Source: Halosimplex aquaticum
GTDB taxonomy: Archaea; Halobacteriota; Halobacteria; Halobacteriales; Haloarculaceae
DNA length: 64,000 bases
NCBI RefSeq assembly: GCF_028747785.1
Contig: NZ_CP118158.1
Location: forward strand, 4,712,001 to 4,776,000
Reading direction: 5' to 3'
The notes below the pieces were generated by a model. The model did not search any database. It was given only the letters and a program-made list of their open reading frames with translations, and was not told where the DNA came from. The translations under genes and the position numbers were made by a program. Below are positions 43,927 to 52,331 of this stretch, one piece after another; within the stretch, counting starts at the first letter, position 1, and the number at the start of each line of letters is the position of its first letter.

Positions 43927-44000
43927 GCCAGGGGAGCTTGGGTGGTTCAAGCACTCGACTTGTAATCGAGACTCCCGGGGTTCAAATCCCTGCCCTGGCT
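43927..44000 (+). tRNA. tRNA-Thr (anticodon TGT)
   Basis: A full cloverleaf can be drawn. The acceptor is GCCAGGG/CCCTGGC with discriminator T; the D stem is GCTT/AAGC. The anticodon arm is CTCGA-CTTGTAA-TCGAG with TGT at 43961-43963; the T arm is CGGGG-TTCAAAT-CCCTG. It has no intron and no encoded CCA. It reads ACA, and by wobble other ACN threonine codons. Confidence 0.95.
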
Positions 44001-44349
44001 TCCTGCGAGGACCTCGCGAACGTGAGCGACTGCTCGGGGCAACTTCGCCACGCCGAGAGCTTCTGTCGGGACTGGCGCTCGTCCACCGCGGCCTCGCCGA
44101 AGCGAACGATCCGTCCCAGCAGGAAATCGCCGAGGAGAGTTCCCGTACCCGCGGACAGTCCGATGGCCCTGCCTCGACTGGAAACTGAGGGCGAAGTGAT
44201 CGCCAAGCCGAATCCAAGTGATACTCGCCGGAATCGCGACCCCGTTTCGGGGGTTCGAGACCGCTATCCCGTACTCTGGTCCGGTGAGATCGTTAAAACG
44301 GTCATCGAATTCCCCAAGGTATATCTTAAAGGTTGTAAATGTCCGATCT
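44001..44349. other. 349-base gap after tRNA-Thr
   Basis: No gene is evident. I looked for a second copy of the tRNA 3' end as an integration scar and for an integrase, and saw neither. A TATATCTTA element at 44320-44328 lies about 27 nt before the next start codon and is the promoter of the lipoprotein gene. Confidence 0.45.
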
Positions 44350-45342
44350 ATGCCGGATTTTCTACTTTCGCGGAGGCAGTGTTTGAAAGCCGCCGTTCTG
44401 GGCACCGCCACCGTACTACCGGGGTGTTCTGAAGCGTCGGCCGACGCCCCTCGCACTCTCGATACTGTATCCACGTCTGGCTTCCAGTCGGTGAGCGCGT
44501 GGAGCGACTCGTTCGGGTACCTGTCCACGCCGTTCCGAGCGACGCTGAAATACGATGTCACGGTACAACGATCGAATGAGGGCTACGAAGACGGTCCGCC
44601 AGTCAACCTGTACGCGTACTCTACGGACGGGCTTCGCATGAGCGATCACGACGATATCTCTAGCGGGAACTACAGCGAGATCCCCGACGACAATCTCCAC
44701 CTCGCAGAGGAGAATATCGGCGAGGGAACCAGCGGCGAAGTCGACGTCCCTGCCGGATGGCTCGCAGTAGTCATCGACAACGGGGGCGAGAGCTACACGG
44801 GAGAAGACGTCCAGGCGGAAGCGAAATTCGAACTGGTCTCGTCGGAAAGCGACCGGCAATGCCGTGACTCGACAGCTTCGGGGATCAAAATAGAGGAGCT
44901 CTATTCGCTCGAGGATTCCATCAGGTATCACTTCACCATCCCTCAGCCCAGTGCTGAAACGTACGACTGGGAGCTCACTGTTCAGTCACCGAACAACGAG
45001 ATCACGAAGACGTCGACGGTGAAATCCGACAGGTGCGCAGCCAACTTTGTCGGAGAGATCGACCTGGAAGATACCGACGTCGATACGTACGAGCGGTTGA
45101 AGGTGATCGTGAGGACGAAGCGAGACGGTGAAACGCTCGAGACCGCTGGATGGGCGAACGACAACTACCAGGGGGCGGGTGGAATCCCCGGATCGCAGTC
45201 CGGATCCGACGACGGAGACGATACGTACGTCCCGTGGTCGGGATCGGACGATTCTTCGGGTGCCGGGGGCGGGAGCAACGACGGCGATCAGAGCTACGAC
45301 GAGGACAACGACAGGGACAACGACGGCGAATACGACGAATGA
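44350..45342 (+). CDS. Tat lipoprotein of unknown function
   Basis: This 330-residue protein begins with SRRQCLKAA and a hydrophobic run ending in the lipobox LPGC, a twin-arginine lipoprotein signal. The mature part has beta-rich segments (FRATLKYDVTVQR, VPAGWLAVVIDNGGESY), suggesting a jelly-roll or Ig-like extracellular domain. The last 55 residues are G/S/D/N-rich and very acidic. It is less GC-rich than its neighbours. I do not recognise a family. The promoter at 44320 gives a leaderless message. Confidence 0.7.
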   Translation: MPDFLLSRRQCLKAAVLGTATVLPGCSEASADAPRTLDTVSTSGFQSVSAWSDSFGYLSTPFRATLKYDVTVQRSNEGYEDGPPVNLYAYSTDGLRMSDHDDISSGNYSEIPDDNLHLAEENIGEGTSGEVDVPAGWLAVVIDNGGESYTGEDVQAEAKFELVSSESDRQCRDSTASGIKIEELYSLEDSIRYHFTIPQPSAETYDWELTVQSPNNEITKTSTVKSDRCAANFVGEIDLEDTDVDTYERLKVIVRTKRDGETLETAGWANDNYQGAGGIPGSQSGSDDGDDTYVPWSGSDDSSGAGGGSNDGDQSYDEDNDRDNDGEYDE

Positions 45343-45479
45343 CGCCGATTAGCGACGCTGTTAGGACCGCCGGTTGATCGTCGCTCCGTCCCTCTCCAAC
45401 ACAGCGCCTGCAACCCCGTGCCCGTGGGTCCCAAGCGATTCGTCCGCTCGGGCTGGTGGCGGGCGCATCCGGAGTCCTG

Positions 45480-45527
45480 CCGAGCGAAGGCGGACCAGAG
45501 TCTACCGAGCGAAGGAGACCGGAGTCT
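45480..45527 (+). repeat. imperfect tandem repeat, about 25 bp, two copies
   Basis: CCGAGCGAAGG followed by a GGACCAGAGTCT or AGACCGGAGTCT half occurs at 45480-45503 and 45505-45527. This lies between two convergent lipoprotein genes. GAGCGAAG also occurs in the dyad at 10136. Confidence 0.5.
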
Positions 45528-45532
45528 TCGCT

Positions 45533-46357
45533 TCAGAAGTTCGTCGTCAGGATCACGTTGTGGTCGGCGACACGCTCTGCCCGGTCGAACTGAAACCACT
45601 CGATCTCGAAGCGCCAGGTCTCGTCTTTGGGGATCCCCGACTGGTTCGTCCAGTCGCCACTGAGCACAACGCCTGAGTCGTCGTACAACAGCGCTTCCGC
45701 TTCGAGGTAGTTGATCTCCTCGCCCGTGTTGTTCGCGACGCGCCCGGTGACGGTGACGCCTCCGTCGTCGCTTACCTCGTGGCTCGTCTCGACTATCTCG
45801 ACATTTTCGGGCGGCCGCGCCGGCGTGGATTCGTACTCGCCGGAGAGGTCGTAGTCCTCGATCTTCTCGGCGTCTGACAGCGCGTGAACGTGCGCCTCCC
45901 ACGTCTCGCCGGCGCGGAGTATCGGGAGGTACTGGTTGGCGTTGTCGAGGAAGTCGCCGTTGGAGTCGTACCACTCCGCGGTCAGCGTGATCTGTCCCGA
46001 GGGCGCGTCCCCCTGGTTCTCGACTGTCGCGGCGACGTAGGTATCGGTCGACCACTGCCCCTCCTCGACGACGAGTTCGGACTCCACGATCTGGACGTTC
46101 GGCTCCCCGGCCGGCGTCGGCGACGGCGTCGGACTCGGCGTCTCTGTCGGTGTGTCCGTGGGCGTCTCGGTCGGTGTCTGTGTGGGTGTCGAGCCGCCGG
46201 TCCCCGAATCCGCCGGCGTCGGGGTCGGAGACTGCGTCGCCGTGTCCTCGACGCCGCCGTCACCGCCGCCGACCGTCTCCGTGCCGCCGTCTCCGCAGCC
46301 TGCGAGTCCGAGAGCGGTCGTCGTAGATACCGTCGCGAGGAACTGTCGTCGGTTCAT
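45533..46357 (-). CDS. FxLYD-domain Tat lipoprotein
   Basis: This 274-residue lipoprotein has the Tat signal NRRQFLATVSTTTALGLAGC and a long T/P/S-rich spacer (about residues 30-90). Two beta-sandwich repeats follow: VQIVESELVVEEGQWSTDTYVAATVENQG and VEIVETSHEVSDDGGVTVTGRVANNTGEEI. Each carries the V-x-G-x-V-x-N pattern of FxLYD/CARDB-like domains found in haloarchaeal surface proteins. It probably sits on the outer face of the membrane as a binding or structural protein. It is convergent with the preceding lipoprotein gene. Confidence 0.82.
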   Translation of the reverse strand: MNRRQFLATVSTTTALGLAGCGDGGTETVGGGDGGVEDTATQSPTPTPADSGTGGSTPTQTPTETPTDTPTETPSPTPSPTPAGEPNVQIVESELVVEEGQWSTDTYVAATVENQGDAPSGQITLTAEWYDSNGDFLDNANQYLPILRAGETWEAHVHALSDAEKIEDYDLSGEYESTPARPPENVEIVETSHEVSDDGGVTVTGRVANNTGEEINYLEAEALLYDDSGVVLSGDWTNQSGIPKDETWRFEIEWFQFDRAERVADHNVILTTNF

Positions 46358-46500
46358 AGAGTCACGTTGATACCCACCTACAAATGTGTACTCCTCGAGT
46401 TTTCACTCCCGGATCCGCCGGAGCCGGCCCCGTCGGACTGAATACACGCCGGGGGCACGCTGGTCACGGTGGAGCGGGTGGGTAGCGATGTCACCTCCGC

Positions 46501-46614
46501 TCAGACGTGTGCGCTTCGTCGCCGGTCAGTGCCGGCTGCATACAGGAGTCCCAGGAACAGGAGGACTGCAACCAGCCAGACGACTAGCCCGAACAGGAGT
46601 CCCCAAAGTAGCAT
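46501..46614 (-). CDS. putative 37-residue single-pass membrane protein
   Basis: The minus strand encodes MLLWGLLFGLVVWLVAVLL, continuing as one hydrophobic helix to residue 27, then a polar, basic tail (DRRRSAHV) and a TGA. A TATA-like CGTATAACAA at 46641-46650 lies about 31 nt upstream of the ATG, the geometry of a leaderless promoter. The helix-plus-basic-tail design, the promoter and the absence of any other gene in the 480-base space around it argue for a real small protein of unknown function. Confidence 0.55.
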   Translation of the reverse strand: MLLWGLLFGLVVWLVAVLLFLGLLYAAGTDRRRSAHV

Positions 46615-46835
46615 ACCTCGGCCTATGGGCGCTCTGTAGGTTGTTATACGCCGTGTAACCGATCCACACGGTCAGCTAGTACTGCCGTACCCCTGCCCAC
46701 TGAAAAGCGAACGCGGACGAAGAACCACGGGATCACGAACAGCGGTTCAGCGAGGCGCTGGCGAAAACGCGCGACTCGCTCGAGGACGGCTGTGTAGGGG
46801 CGGTCGCAGAAATTCCGGCCGGTGGTCGAGTCGGT

Positions 46836-47024
46836 TCAGGCGCCTCCTTCGAGCGGGTTGTACGTGCCGTTGATGTCCCACTCGTGGAGACAGAAGGGGT
46901 CGCCCGTGAGGCGCTCGCCCTCGTCGTCGGTCACGACGGTCCAGGTGCCGGTGTCGTCGTCCCAGACGTCGCTTCGACCGCAGCGTTCGCAGACCCGCTC
47001 TTTCGGGGGGACGATGGTTGTCAT
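46836..47024 (-). CDS. HEWD-family small zinc protein
   Basis: This 62-residue haloarchaeal protein has CERCGRSDVW (C12, C15) and FCLHEWDING (C45, H47), the pattern that gives the HEWD family its name. Its function is unknown; a zinc-stabilised fold is likely. Minus-strand AAATTAATTA at 47047-47056 is about 28 nt before the ATG at 47024, so the message is leaderless. It is divergent from the PEBP lipoprotein gene. Confidence 0.8.
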   Translation of the reverse strand: MTTIVPPKERVCERCGRSDVWDDDTGTWTVVTDDEGERLTGDPFCLHEWDINGTYNPLEGGA

Positions 47025-47118
47025 ACACCAGTCTCTGTCACGGGGGGTAATTAATTTCGTGTACTCGTCGTCGGCCGCGACCCCCACGCTGAAAGGACGA
47101 CCCGCCGTATCGTCGACC

Positions 47119-47850
47119 ATGGTCTCCAGACGACGATTCGCGATCGCGACCGGAGCGCTCCTCCTCGCCGGCTGCTCGTCCGATCCGGGCGGGTCGACGG
47201 CCACCGACGACGGCGCCGAGTCACCCGCTGACGGAGGCGGAACCACGCCGGGGAGTGACGGAACTTCACCCACACCCTCCGTGACCGACGACGGCTCCGT
47301 GACCGACGATGGCTCCGGAACCCCGTCGGGGGCGGTCGGCGCGACCGGGACGGCCTCGGGGACTGACGGGGGATCTATGCGGGGCGAACCGCTCGTCGTC
47401 GCGCCGACGGCGTTCGAGAGCGGCGGGGCCATCCCGGAGAAGTACACGGGCACAGGGGAAGACGTGTCGTCCCCGCTGAGCGTCGAGTCAGCCCCGGCGA
47501 GCGCGGAGACGCTGGCGCTCGTCGTGGACGACCCCGACGCGAACGAGTACGTCCACTGGTTGATCTGGAACGTCCCCGGCGACGCGACCGAGATCCCCGA
47601 AGGGATCCCCCAGTCGAAGACCGTCGATGCGCTCGACGGGGCCCGCCAGGGGACCAACGACTTCGGCGAGATCGGCTACCGCGGGCCGCTGCCGCCGGCC
47701 GACGACGGCGCTCACACCTACCGGTTCACGTCCTACGCCGTCGACACGACCCTGGAGGTCGAGGCGGGCGCCGGGCGCGGAGACCTCGAATCCGCGCTCG
47801 ACGGCCAAGTCCTCGACGATCACCGGTTCACGGCCGAGTTCGACCGCTGA
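47119..47850 (+). CDS. YbhB/YbcL (PEBP) family lipoprotein
   Basis: This 243-residue protein has a Tat-like signal SRRRFAIATGALLLAGC and lipobox, then a T/P/S/D-rich spacer of about 75 residues. The phosphatidylethanolamine-binding fold follows: DDPDANEYVHWLIWNVP and GTNDFGEIGYRGPLPP, with HTYRFTSYAVD. PEBP proteins bind anionic ligands; some act as inhibitors or chaperones. It is anchored outside the membrane. The exact role is unknown. Confidence 0.88.
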   Translation: MVSRRRFAIATGALLLAGCSSDPGGSTATDDGAESPADGGGTTPGSDGTSPTPSVTDDGSVTDDGSGTPSGAVGATGTASGTDGGSMRGEPLVVAPTAFESGGAIPEKYTGTGEDVSSPLSVESAPASAETLALVVDDPDANEYVHWLIWNVPGDATEIPEGIPQSKTVDALDGARQGTNDFGEIGYRGPLPPADDGAHTYRFTSYAVDTTLEVEAGAGRGDLESALDGQVLDDHRFTAEFDR

Positions 47851-47943
47851 TCTGGCGTGGACGTTTGAATCGATTTACCGGAATTATACACCTAGTGTTC
47901 CCTTTCAGGAACGTTTTTGCAGACGCATGTCAACGTTTTCCGC

Positions 47944-48087
47944 ATGTTCGGCGAAGATCCGTACACGGTTGAGAAGTCGCGGTACGAGTGCACGGACTGT
48001 CTGAACAGAGTGACGACCGACGGGACACTCGGCTCCTGTCCGGACTGTGGCGGGCGGATGCGGAACGTTGCCGTCCCGCGAGAGTGA
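47944..48087 (+). CDS. rubrerythrin-like zinc-ribbon small protein
   Basis: This 47-residue protein has CTDC (C16, C19) and CPDC (C32, C35), a rubredoxin-like four-Cys site seen in many short haloarchaeal proteins. AATTATACA at 47882-47890 could serve as a promoter, with a leader of about 30 nt. Two short AACGTTTT repeats (about 47910 and 47932) lie in that leader. Function is unknown; it may hold zinc or iron. Confidence 0.75.
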   Translation: MFGEDPYTVEKSRYECTDCLNRVTTDGTLGSCPDCGGRMRNVAVPRE

Positions 48088-48115
48088 GTGCGCCGTCGGC
48101 AGCGGGCGGCAGCGG

Positions 48116-48574
48116 CTACTCGAAGTCCGGGAGGTCGTCGGGGGCCTCGTACTCGGTCTCCCACTCGATGTACTCGTCTTTGAGCACGTCGCAGACCTCC
48201 TGGCCGAGTTCGGTCAGCCCGGCGTTGATCGCCGAGACGGTGCCCCACGAGTCGAGATCGGGGTGGATGTCCCGGTGTTTCCAGTCCTCGGGGAGCCCGG
48301 GGGCGTGGTAGCCGACCCGTTCGGCGTAGGAGTCCCAGAAGAAGTCGAAGCGCTCCATGAGGTCGAGGTCGGCCACGATCGCGAAGGTGGCCTCGTCCAT
48401 GTCCGTGCGGTCGGCCCACTCCTCGAACGCCCGGTCCCACGCGCCGTCGCGGAGGTACTCCTCGATCTCCTCGCGGCGGTAGTCCGTGTCGTCGACGACC
48501 TGCGCGTCGTCGTACTCGTTCGGGTCGATGGTCTCCAGTTCCGGGGGGTCAGGCGGGTCGACGTCGAGTGTCAT
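48116..48574 (-). CDS. acidic protein of unknown function
   Basis: This 152-residue soluble protein is strongly acidic, with predicted helices (REEIEEYLRDGAWDRAFEEW, AINAGLTELGQEVCDVLKDEY) and conserved-looking W and H positions (GYHAPGLPEDWKH). There is no signal peptide and no metal or nucleotide motif. It follows the thioesterase gene on the same strand after 68 bases and may share its transcript. I do not recognise a characterised family. Confidence 0.6.
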   Translation of the reverse strand: MTLDVDPPDPPELETIDPNEYDDAQVVDDTDYRREEIEEYLRDGAWDRAFEEWADRTDMDEATFAIVADLDLMERFDFFWDSYAERVGYHAPGLPEDWKHRDIHPDLDSWGTVSAINAGLTELGQEVCDVLKDEYIEWETEYEAPDDLPDFE

Positions 48575-48642
48575 GGGACGGGGTACGCCCGGTCGGGGGA
48601 AAAGTCCACGCACGCGCGGGCCGCAGTCACGGAGTCGATACG

Positions 48643-49095
48643 CTACGCCGTGCTCTCCTTGTCGTCGCCGTTGAGCGCTTCCTCGCGGAGTCGCTCGCCC
48701 TCCTCGGTATCGACGGTGAGTTCCGGGACGGGGACCGGGTCGCGGTCGTCGTCGATTGCGACGTAGACGGAGTACGATTCGGTCGTGAGTTCGCGCTCGC
48801 CGGAGCGGGGGTTCTCGCGGAAGACGCGGAGGCGGACGCGGACGCTGGAGCGGCCGGTCTCGTAGACGTAGGCCTCGACGAGGGCGGTCTCGCCGACGGG
48901 GATGGGCTGTTTGAAGTCCACCTGGTCCATCCGCGCGGTGACGCAGTCGCGGCCGGCGAAGCGCATGGCCGACATCGCGCCCACCTCGTCCATCCACTTC
49001 AGGACGTTCCCGCCGTGGGTGGTCCCGAGGGAGTTCGCGTGGTTCGGTTGGACCATCCAGCGGTTCTCCAGAAACGTCTCCATCAGGTCTGGCAT
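48643..49095 (-). CDS. hotdog-fold acyl-CoA thioesterase
   Basis: This 150-residue YciA/BFIT-type thioesterase has NHANSLGTTHGGNVLKWMDEVG, with the Asn and Asp/Glu active-site region and the long hotdog helix, followed by DQVDFKQPIPVG and AYVYETGRSSVRVRLRVF. It hydrolyses acyl-CoA to free acid and CoA. The ATG at 49095 is upstream of the VQPNHANSLG strand. It is divergent from the flavoprotein gene. Confidence 0.88.
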   Translation of the reverse strand: MPDLMETFLENRWMVQPNHANSLGTTHGGNVLKWMDEVGAMSAMRFAGRDCVTARMDQVDFKQPIPVGETALVEAYVYETGRSSVRVRLRVFRENPRSGERELTTESYSVYVAIDDDRDPVPVPELTVDTEEGERLREEALNGDDKESTA

Positions 49096-49230
49096 CGCCG
49101 GCGATTGGACGAGGGCACTGATATGGCTGACCGTTCGTCCGTCCGCTCCCCGCCGCGGAGCGGGGCCTCCGACCGGGAGAGCGGGAGAATGAGATGGGGA
49201 TTTATACTCCGCCGAAGCAGGGGTAGGGGT

Positions 49231-50592
49231 ATGGACCGCGTAGACGTAGCGATCGTGGGCGGGGGTCCCGCCGGCACCTCCGCGGCGTGGGCGGCCGCCC
49301 GCGAGGGCGCTGACGCCCTCGTCGTGGAGAAAGGGGTTCCCCGGGACGACCGCGACCGGATCGGCCCCGACTCGACGGACGCCGCCGGCATGCTCGATTA
49401 CTGGGTCGACATCATGGGCATCCCCGTCGAGGAGATCCCCGACGACGTCGTGCTGAGCGTCCTCGACGGCGCCGAGTTCATCGGCCCGACCGAGTCGGTC
49501 ACGCTCGAAGAGACCGGCATCGACGCCTCGTACGACAACTTCGGGTTCGCCTTCCACCGCGCGAAGTTCGACGACTGGCTCCGCGACCGCGCCGAGGAGG
49601 TCGGCGGTACCTACCGCGTCGGCGCGAGCGTCACCGACGTCGAGACCGACCGCTCGGGCGACCCGCGGCACACGCTCACCCTCGCGGACGGCGAGGAGAT
49701 CGGCGCCGAGTACCTGATCCTCGCCGACGGCCCCCAGCGGACGGTCACGACCGGCGTGCTCGACCAGTTCCTGCCCGGAGGCCGCAGCGTCTCGGACTAC
49801 CTCGGGCCGAAGGAGGCCAACCACATCGCCTACCAGGAGCACCGCCGCATCCCCGAGGAGCTGTTCGACCCCGCCCACATCAAGTTCTGGTGGGGCGTCA
49901 TCCCCGGTCACACCGCCTACCCGTGGATCTTCCCGAACGACGACAACGTCGCTCGCGTCGGCCTGACGATGCCGATGGACCTCGAACTCGCGGACGTGGC
50001 CAACCCCGAGGACTACGCGCTGCTCGACGCCGACGACGAGCGGATCCCGGCCGGGGCGGTCTACCTGCGTCGCCTGCTCGAACGGGAGTACCCGGGCTAC
50101 GACCTGGACGACTTCCCCCTCGTCGAGGACCGCGGGAAGTCGGGCGGGACCGAGGCGTATCCCATCTCCTCGACGCGGCCGATCGACTCGCCCACGAGCG
50201 CGGGGATCGCGGTCGTCGGCGGCGCGATGGGCACCACGTCGGCGTTCCACGAGGGCGGCGACCACGTGGCGGTCCGCACGGGCAAGATCGCCGGCGAACT
50301 CGCCGCGAACGACCGACTGATGGCCTACAACGGCCGCTGGAAGGAGGCGATCGGCGACGAGATCCTGCGGAACGTCACGTTCGCGGAGGTCGTCCGCGGA
50401 TGGGAGCCCGACGACTGGGACCGCGTGTTCGCGGCGACGCGAGCGATGAAACATCGCGGCGGCTACGACTGGAGCGGCGCCCTGCGGTCGGGGACGACGG
50501 CGCTGAAGATCGTCGCCGACTACAAGTGGACCAAGCGGGGCTTCAGCGACGGGAAGTACGTGCAGATCCGGCAGGACGAGTACACGGTGTAG
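49231..50592 (+). CDS. geranylgeranyl reductase-family flavoprotein
   Basis: This 453-residue protein begins VAIVGGGPAGTSAAWAAAREG (FAD Rossmann fold). The mid segment FAFHRAKFDDWLRDRA and C-terminal GIAVVGGAMGTTSAFHEGGD, then A-V-R-TGKIAGE, are typical of the geranylgeranyl reductase family. In archaea these saturate isoprenoid chains of ether lipids or quinones. Its closest specific role is unclear (lipid, menaquinone or another isoprenoid). TTTATACTCC at 49201 is about 27 nt before the ATG. Confidence 0.82.
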   Translation: MDRVDVAIVGGGPAGTSAAWAAAREGADALVVEKGVPRDDRDRIGPDSTDAAGMLDYWVDIMGIPVEEIPDDVVLSVLDGAEFIGPTESVTLEETGIDASYDNFGFAFHRAKFDDWLRDRAEEVGGTYRVGASVTDVETDRSGDPRHTLTLADGEEIGAEYLILADGPQRTVTTGVLDQFLPGGRSVSDYLGPKEANHIAYQEHRRIPEELFDPAHIKFWWGVIPGHTAYPWIFPNDDNVARVGLTMPMDLELADVANPEDYALLDADDERIPAGAVYLRRLLEREYPGYDLDDFPLVEDRGKSGGTEAYPISSTRPIDSPTSAGIAVVGGAMGTTSAFHEGGDHVAVRTGKIAGELAANDRLMAYNGRWKEAIGDEILRNVTFAEVVRGWEPDDWDRVFAATRAMKHRGGYDWSGALRSGTTALKIVADYKWTKRGFSDGKYVQIRQDEYTV

Positions 50593-50622
50593 GAACGGGC
50601 GGACGCCGAGGGGACCGCTTTA

Positions 50623-51402
50623 CTACGCGTCGGGGAACCGCACCGAGTGGCGTAGCGTCCCGACGTCGTCGATCTCTATCTCGACTTCGTCACCGTCAGA
50701 GAGCGGGCCGACGCCCTCGGGCGTGCCGGTCGCGATCACGTCACCGGGTTCGAGCGTCATGTAGGTCGTTATCTCCTCGATGAGTTCCGGGATCGAGAAG
50801 ATCATCCGGTCGATGGTCGATGACTGGCGGGTCTCGCCGTTGACGCGGGCCTCGATGGTGGCGTCGTCGGCGAGGTGCTCCGGCGTCGCGATGACCGGAC
50901 CGATGGGCGCGGCGTTGTCGAAGGCCTTGCCGCGGACCCAGTTCTGCTCGATATCCTGGTCGTCGCGGTTGGAGAGGTCGTTGAAGCAGGTGTAGCCCGC
51001 GATGACGTCCTCGGCGTTGACGGCGTCGACGTTGCGGCACTGTTCGCCGATGACGACGCCGAGTTCGGCCTCGTACTCGACGCGCTCCTTGCCCGCCGGG
51101 AGCGTGACGGTGCTGCCGTGGGTCGCGACGGTGTTGGGCGTCTTGATGAACAGAAGCGGCCGGTCGGGGACCTCCTCGTCGCGCTCGTCGGCGTGATCGG
51201 CGTAGTTTCGACCGACGCAGACGATCTTGGTCGGCTCGCAGGGAGCGAGGATGTCGACCTCCTCGGGGTCGAACGTCTCGTCGCCGAACGCGATGCGTCC
51301 GTACGGACCCGCGGCGGCGGTCACGACGTCCTCCCCGTCCCTGGTCGCCCACCGCCCCCCGCGCACGTTGCCGGCAGAATCGCGAAAGCGGACGCGTCTC
51401 AT
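50623..51402 (-). CDS. fumarylacetoacetate hydrolase-family protein
   Basis: This 259-residue FAH-fold enzyme has CVGRNYADHADE, FIKTPNTV, and metal ligands in VEYEAELGVVIG, with GYTCFNDLSNRD and the catalytic GKAFDNAAPIGP. TGTPEGVGPLSDGD closes the fold. The family includes acylpyruvate hydrolases, oxaloacetate decarboxylases and 2-hydroxyhepta-dienedioate isomerases. The substrate here is not determined, although oxaloacetate or acylpyruvate is likely. The start codon lies in the palindrome GTCTCATGAGAC. Confidence 0.87.
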   Translation of the reverse strand: MRRVRFRDSAGNVRGGRWATRDGEDVVTAAAGPYGRIAFGDETFDPEEVDILAPCEPTKIVCVGRNYADHADERDEEVPDRPLLFIKTPNTVATHGSTVTLPAGKERVEYEAELGVVIGEQCRNVDAVNAEDVIAGYTCFNDLSNRDDQDIEQNWVRGKAFDNAAPIGPVIATPEHLADDATIEARVNGETRQSSTIDRMIFSIPELIEEITTYMTLEPGDVIATGTPEGVGPLSDGDEVEIEIDDVGTLRHSVRFPDA

Positions 51403-51527
51403 GAGACGGACATCTCGGGGGCGACTGATAAGCGTTTTCAGAACGGGAAGGTGTGACACACCGCCGGACCGGACGGGGAGACGGGTGACCGAACGGCTTT
51501 TGGAAGGCCGCACAGTAGCCACGCCGC

Positions 51528-52331
51528 ATGAACCTGCTCGTGGTCGGCGCCGGCGAGATGGGGCGGTGGTTCGCCCGTACCCTCGTCGCCGGGACGCCCG
51601 ACCCGCCGTCGATCGCCTTCACCGACGCCGACCCGAGCGTCGCCCGCGACGCCGCCGACTCCTTCGAGGAGGCCTCGGTCCGAGCGGTCCCGACCGACAC
51701 GGACGAACGCTTCGACGTGGTCGCCGTCGCCGTGCCGATACCGGCCGTCGAATCGGCCGTCGAGGCCTACGCCGGCCGGGCCGACCGCGCGCTGGTAGAC
51801 GTGACCGGCGTCATGCGGCGGGCGGTCGACGCGATGGAGGCGTCCGGCCCCGACCTCGAACGCGTGAGCTTCCACCCGCTGTTCGCCGCCGCGAACGCGC
51901 CCGGAAACGTCGCCGTCGTCGCCGACGCGCCGGGACCGATCACCGACGAGATCCGGGCGGCGCTGGCCGAGGCCGGCAACGACTGCTTCGAGACGACCGC
52001 GCGGGAACACGACCGCGCGATGGAGACCGTCCAGGCCCGCGCCCACGCCGCCGTCCTCGCGTTCGGCCTCGCGGCCGAGCCGGTCCCCGAGGAGTTCCAG
52101 ACGCCCGTCTCGGCCGCGCTGTTCGACGTGCTCGAGACGATGACAGGTAACGACCCGGGCGTCTACGCCGACATCCAGGCGGTCTTCGACGGCGCCGAGA
52201 GCGTCGCCGAGTCCGCCCGGGCCCTCGCCGACGCCGACCGTGACCGCTTCGAGGAACTGTACCGGGAAGCGGGGCAGGGAGCAGCGCCCGCGCTCGAAGA
52301 CACGACCGCATCCGAGGGGAACGCCCGATGA
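51528..52331 (+). CDS. prephenate dehydrogenase-like protein
   Basis: This 267-residue protein has MNLLVVGAGEMGRWFARTL (NAD fold) and AVAVPIPAVESAVE. LVDVTGVMRRAVDAME and RVSFHPLFAAA carry the substrate-binding His. It resembles TyrA-type enzymes that oxidise prephenate to 4-hydroxyphenylpyruvate for tyrosine. Haloarchaeal members are short and lack a regulatory ACT domain. Its stop overlaps the start of the methyltransferase-like gene by four bases, a link not expected from tyrosine synthesis. Confidence 0.82.
   Translation: MNLLVVGAGEMGRWFARTLVAGTPDPPSIAFTDADPSVARDAADSFEEASVRAVPTDTDERFDVVAVAVPIPAVESAVEAYAGRADRALVDVTGVMRRAVDAMEASGPDLERVSFHPLFAAANAPGNVAVVADAPGPITDEIRAALAEAGNDCFETTAREHDRAMETVQARAHAAVLAFGLAAEPVPEEFQTPVSAALFDVLETMTGNDPGVYADIQAVFDGAESVAESARALADADRDRFEELYREAGQGAAPALEDTTASEGNAR

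Noticed and set aside
44001..44349. Integrated element or attachment site after tRNA-Thr
   Set aside because: No second copy of the tRNA 3' end and no integrase could be seen in the window.
43947..44561. Minus-strand open frame across tRNA-Thr
   Set aside because: It reads through the tRNA in reverse, a common false gene call, and has no family motif beyond that.
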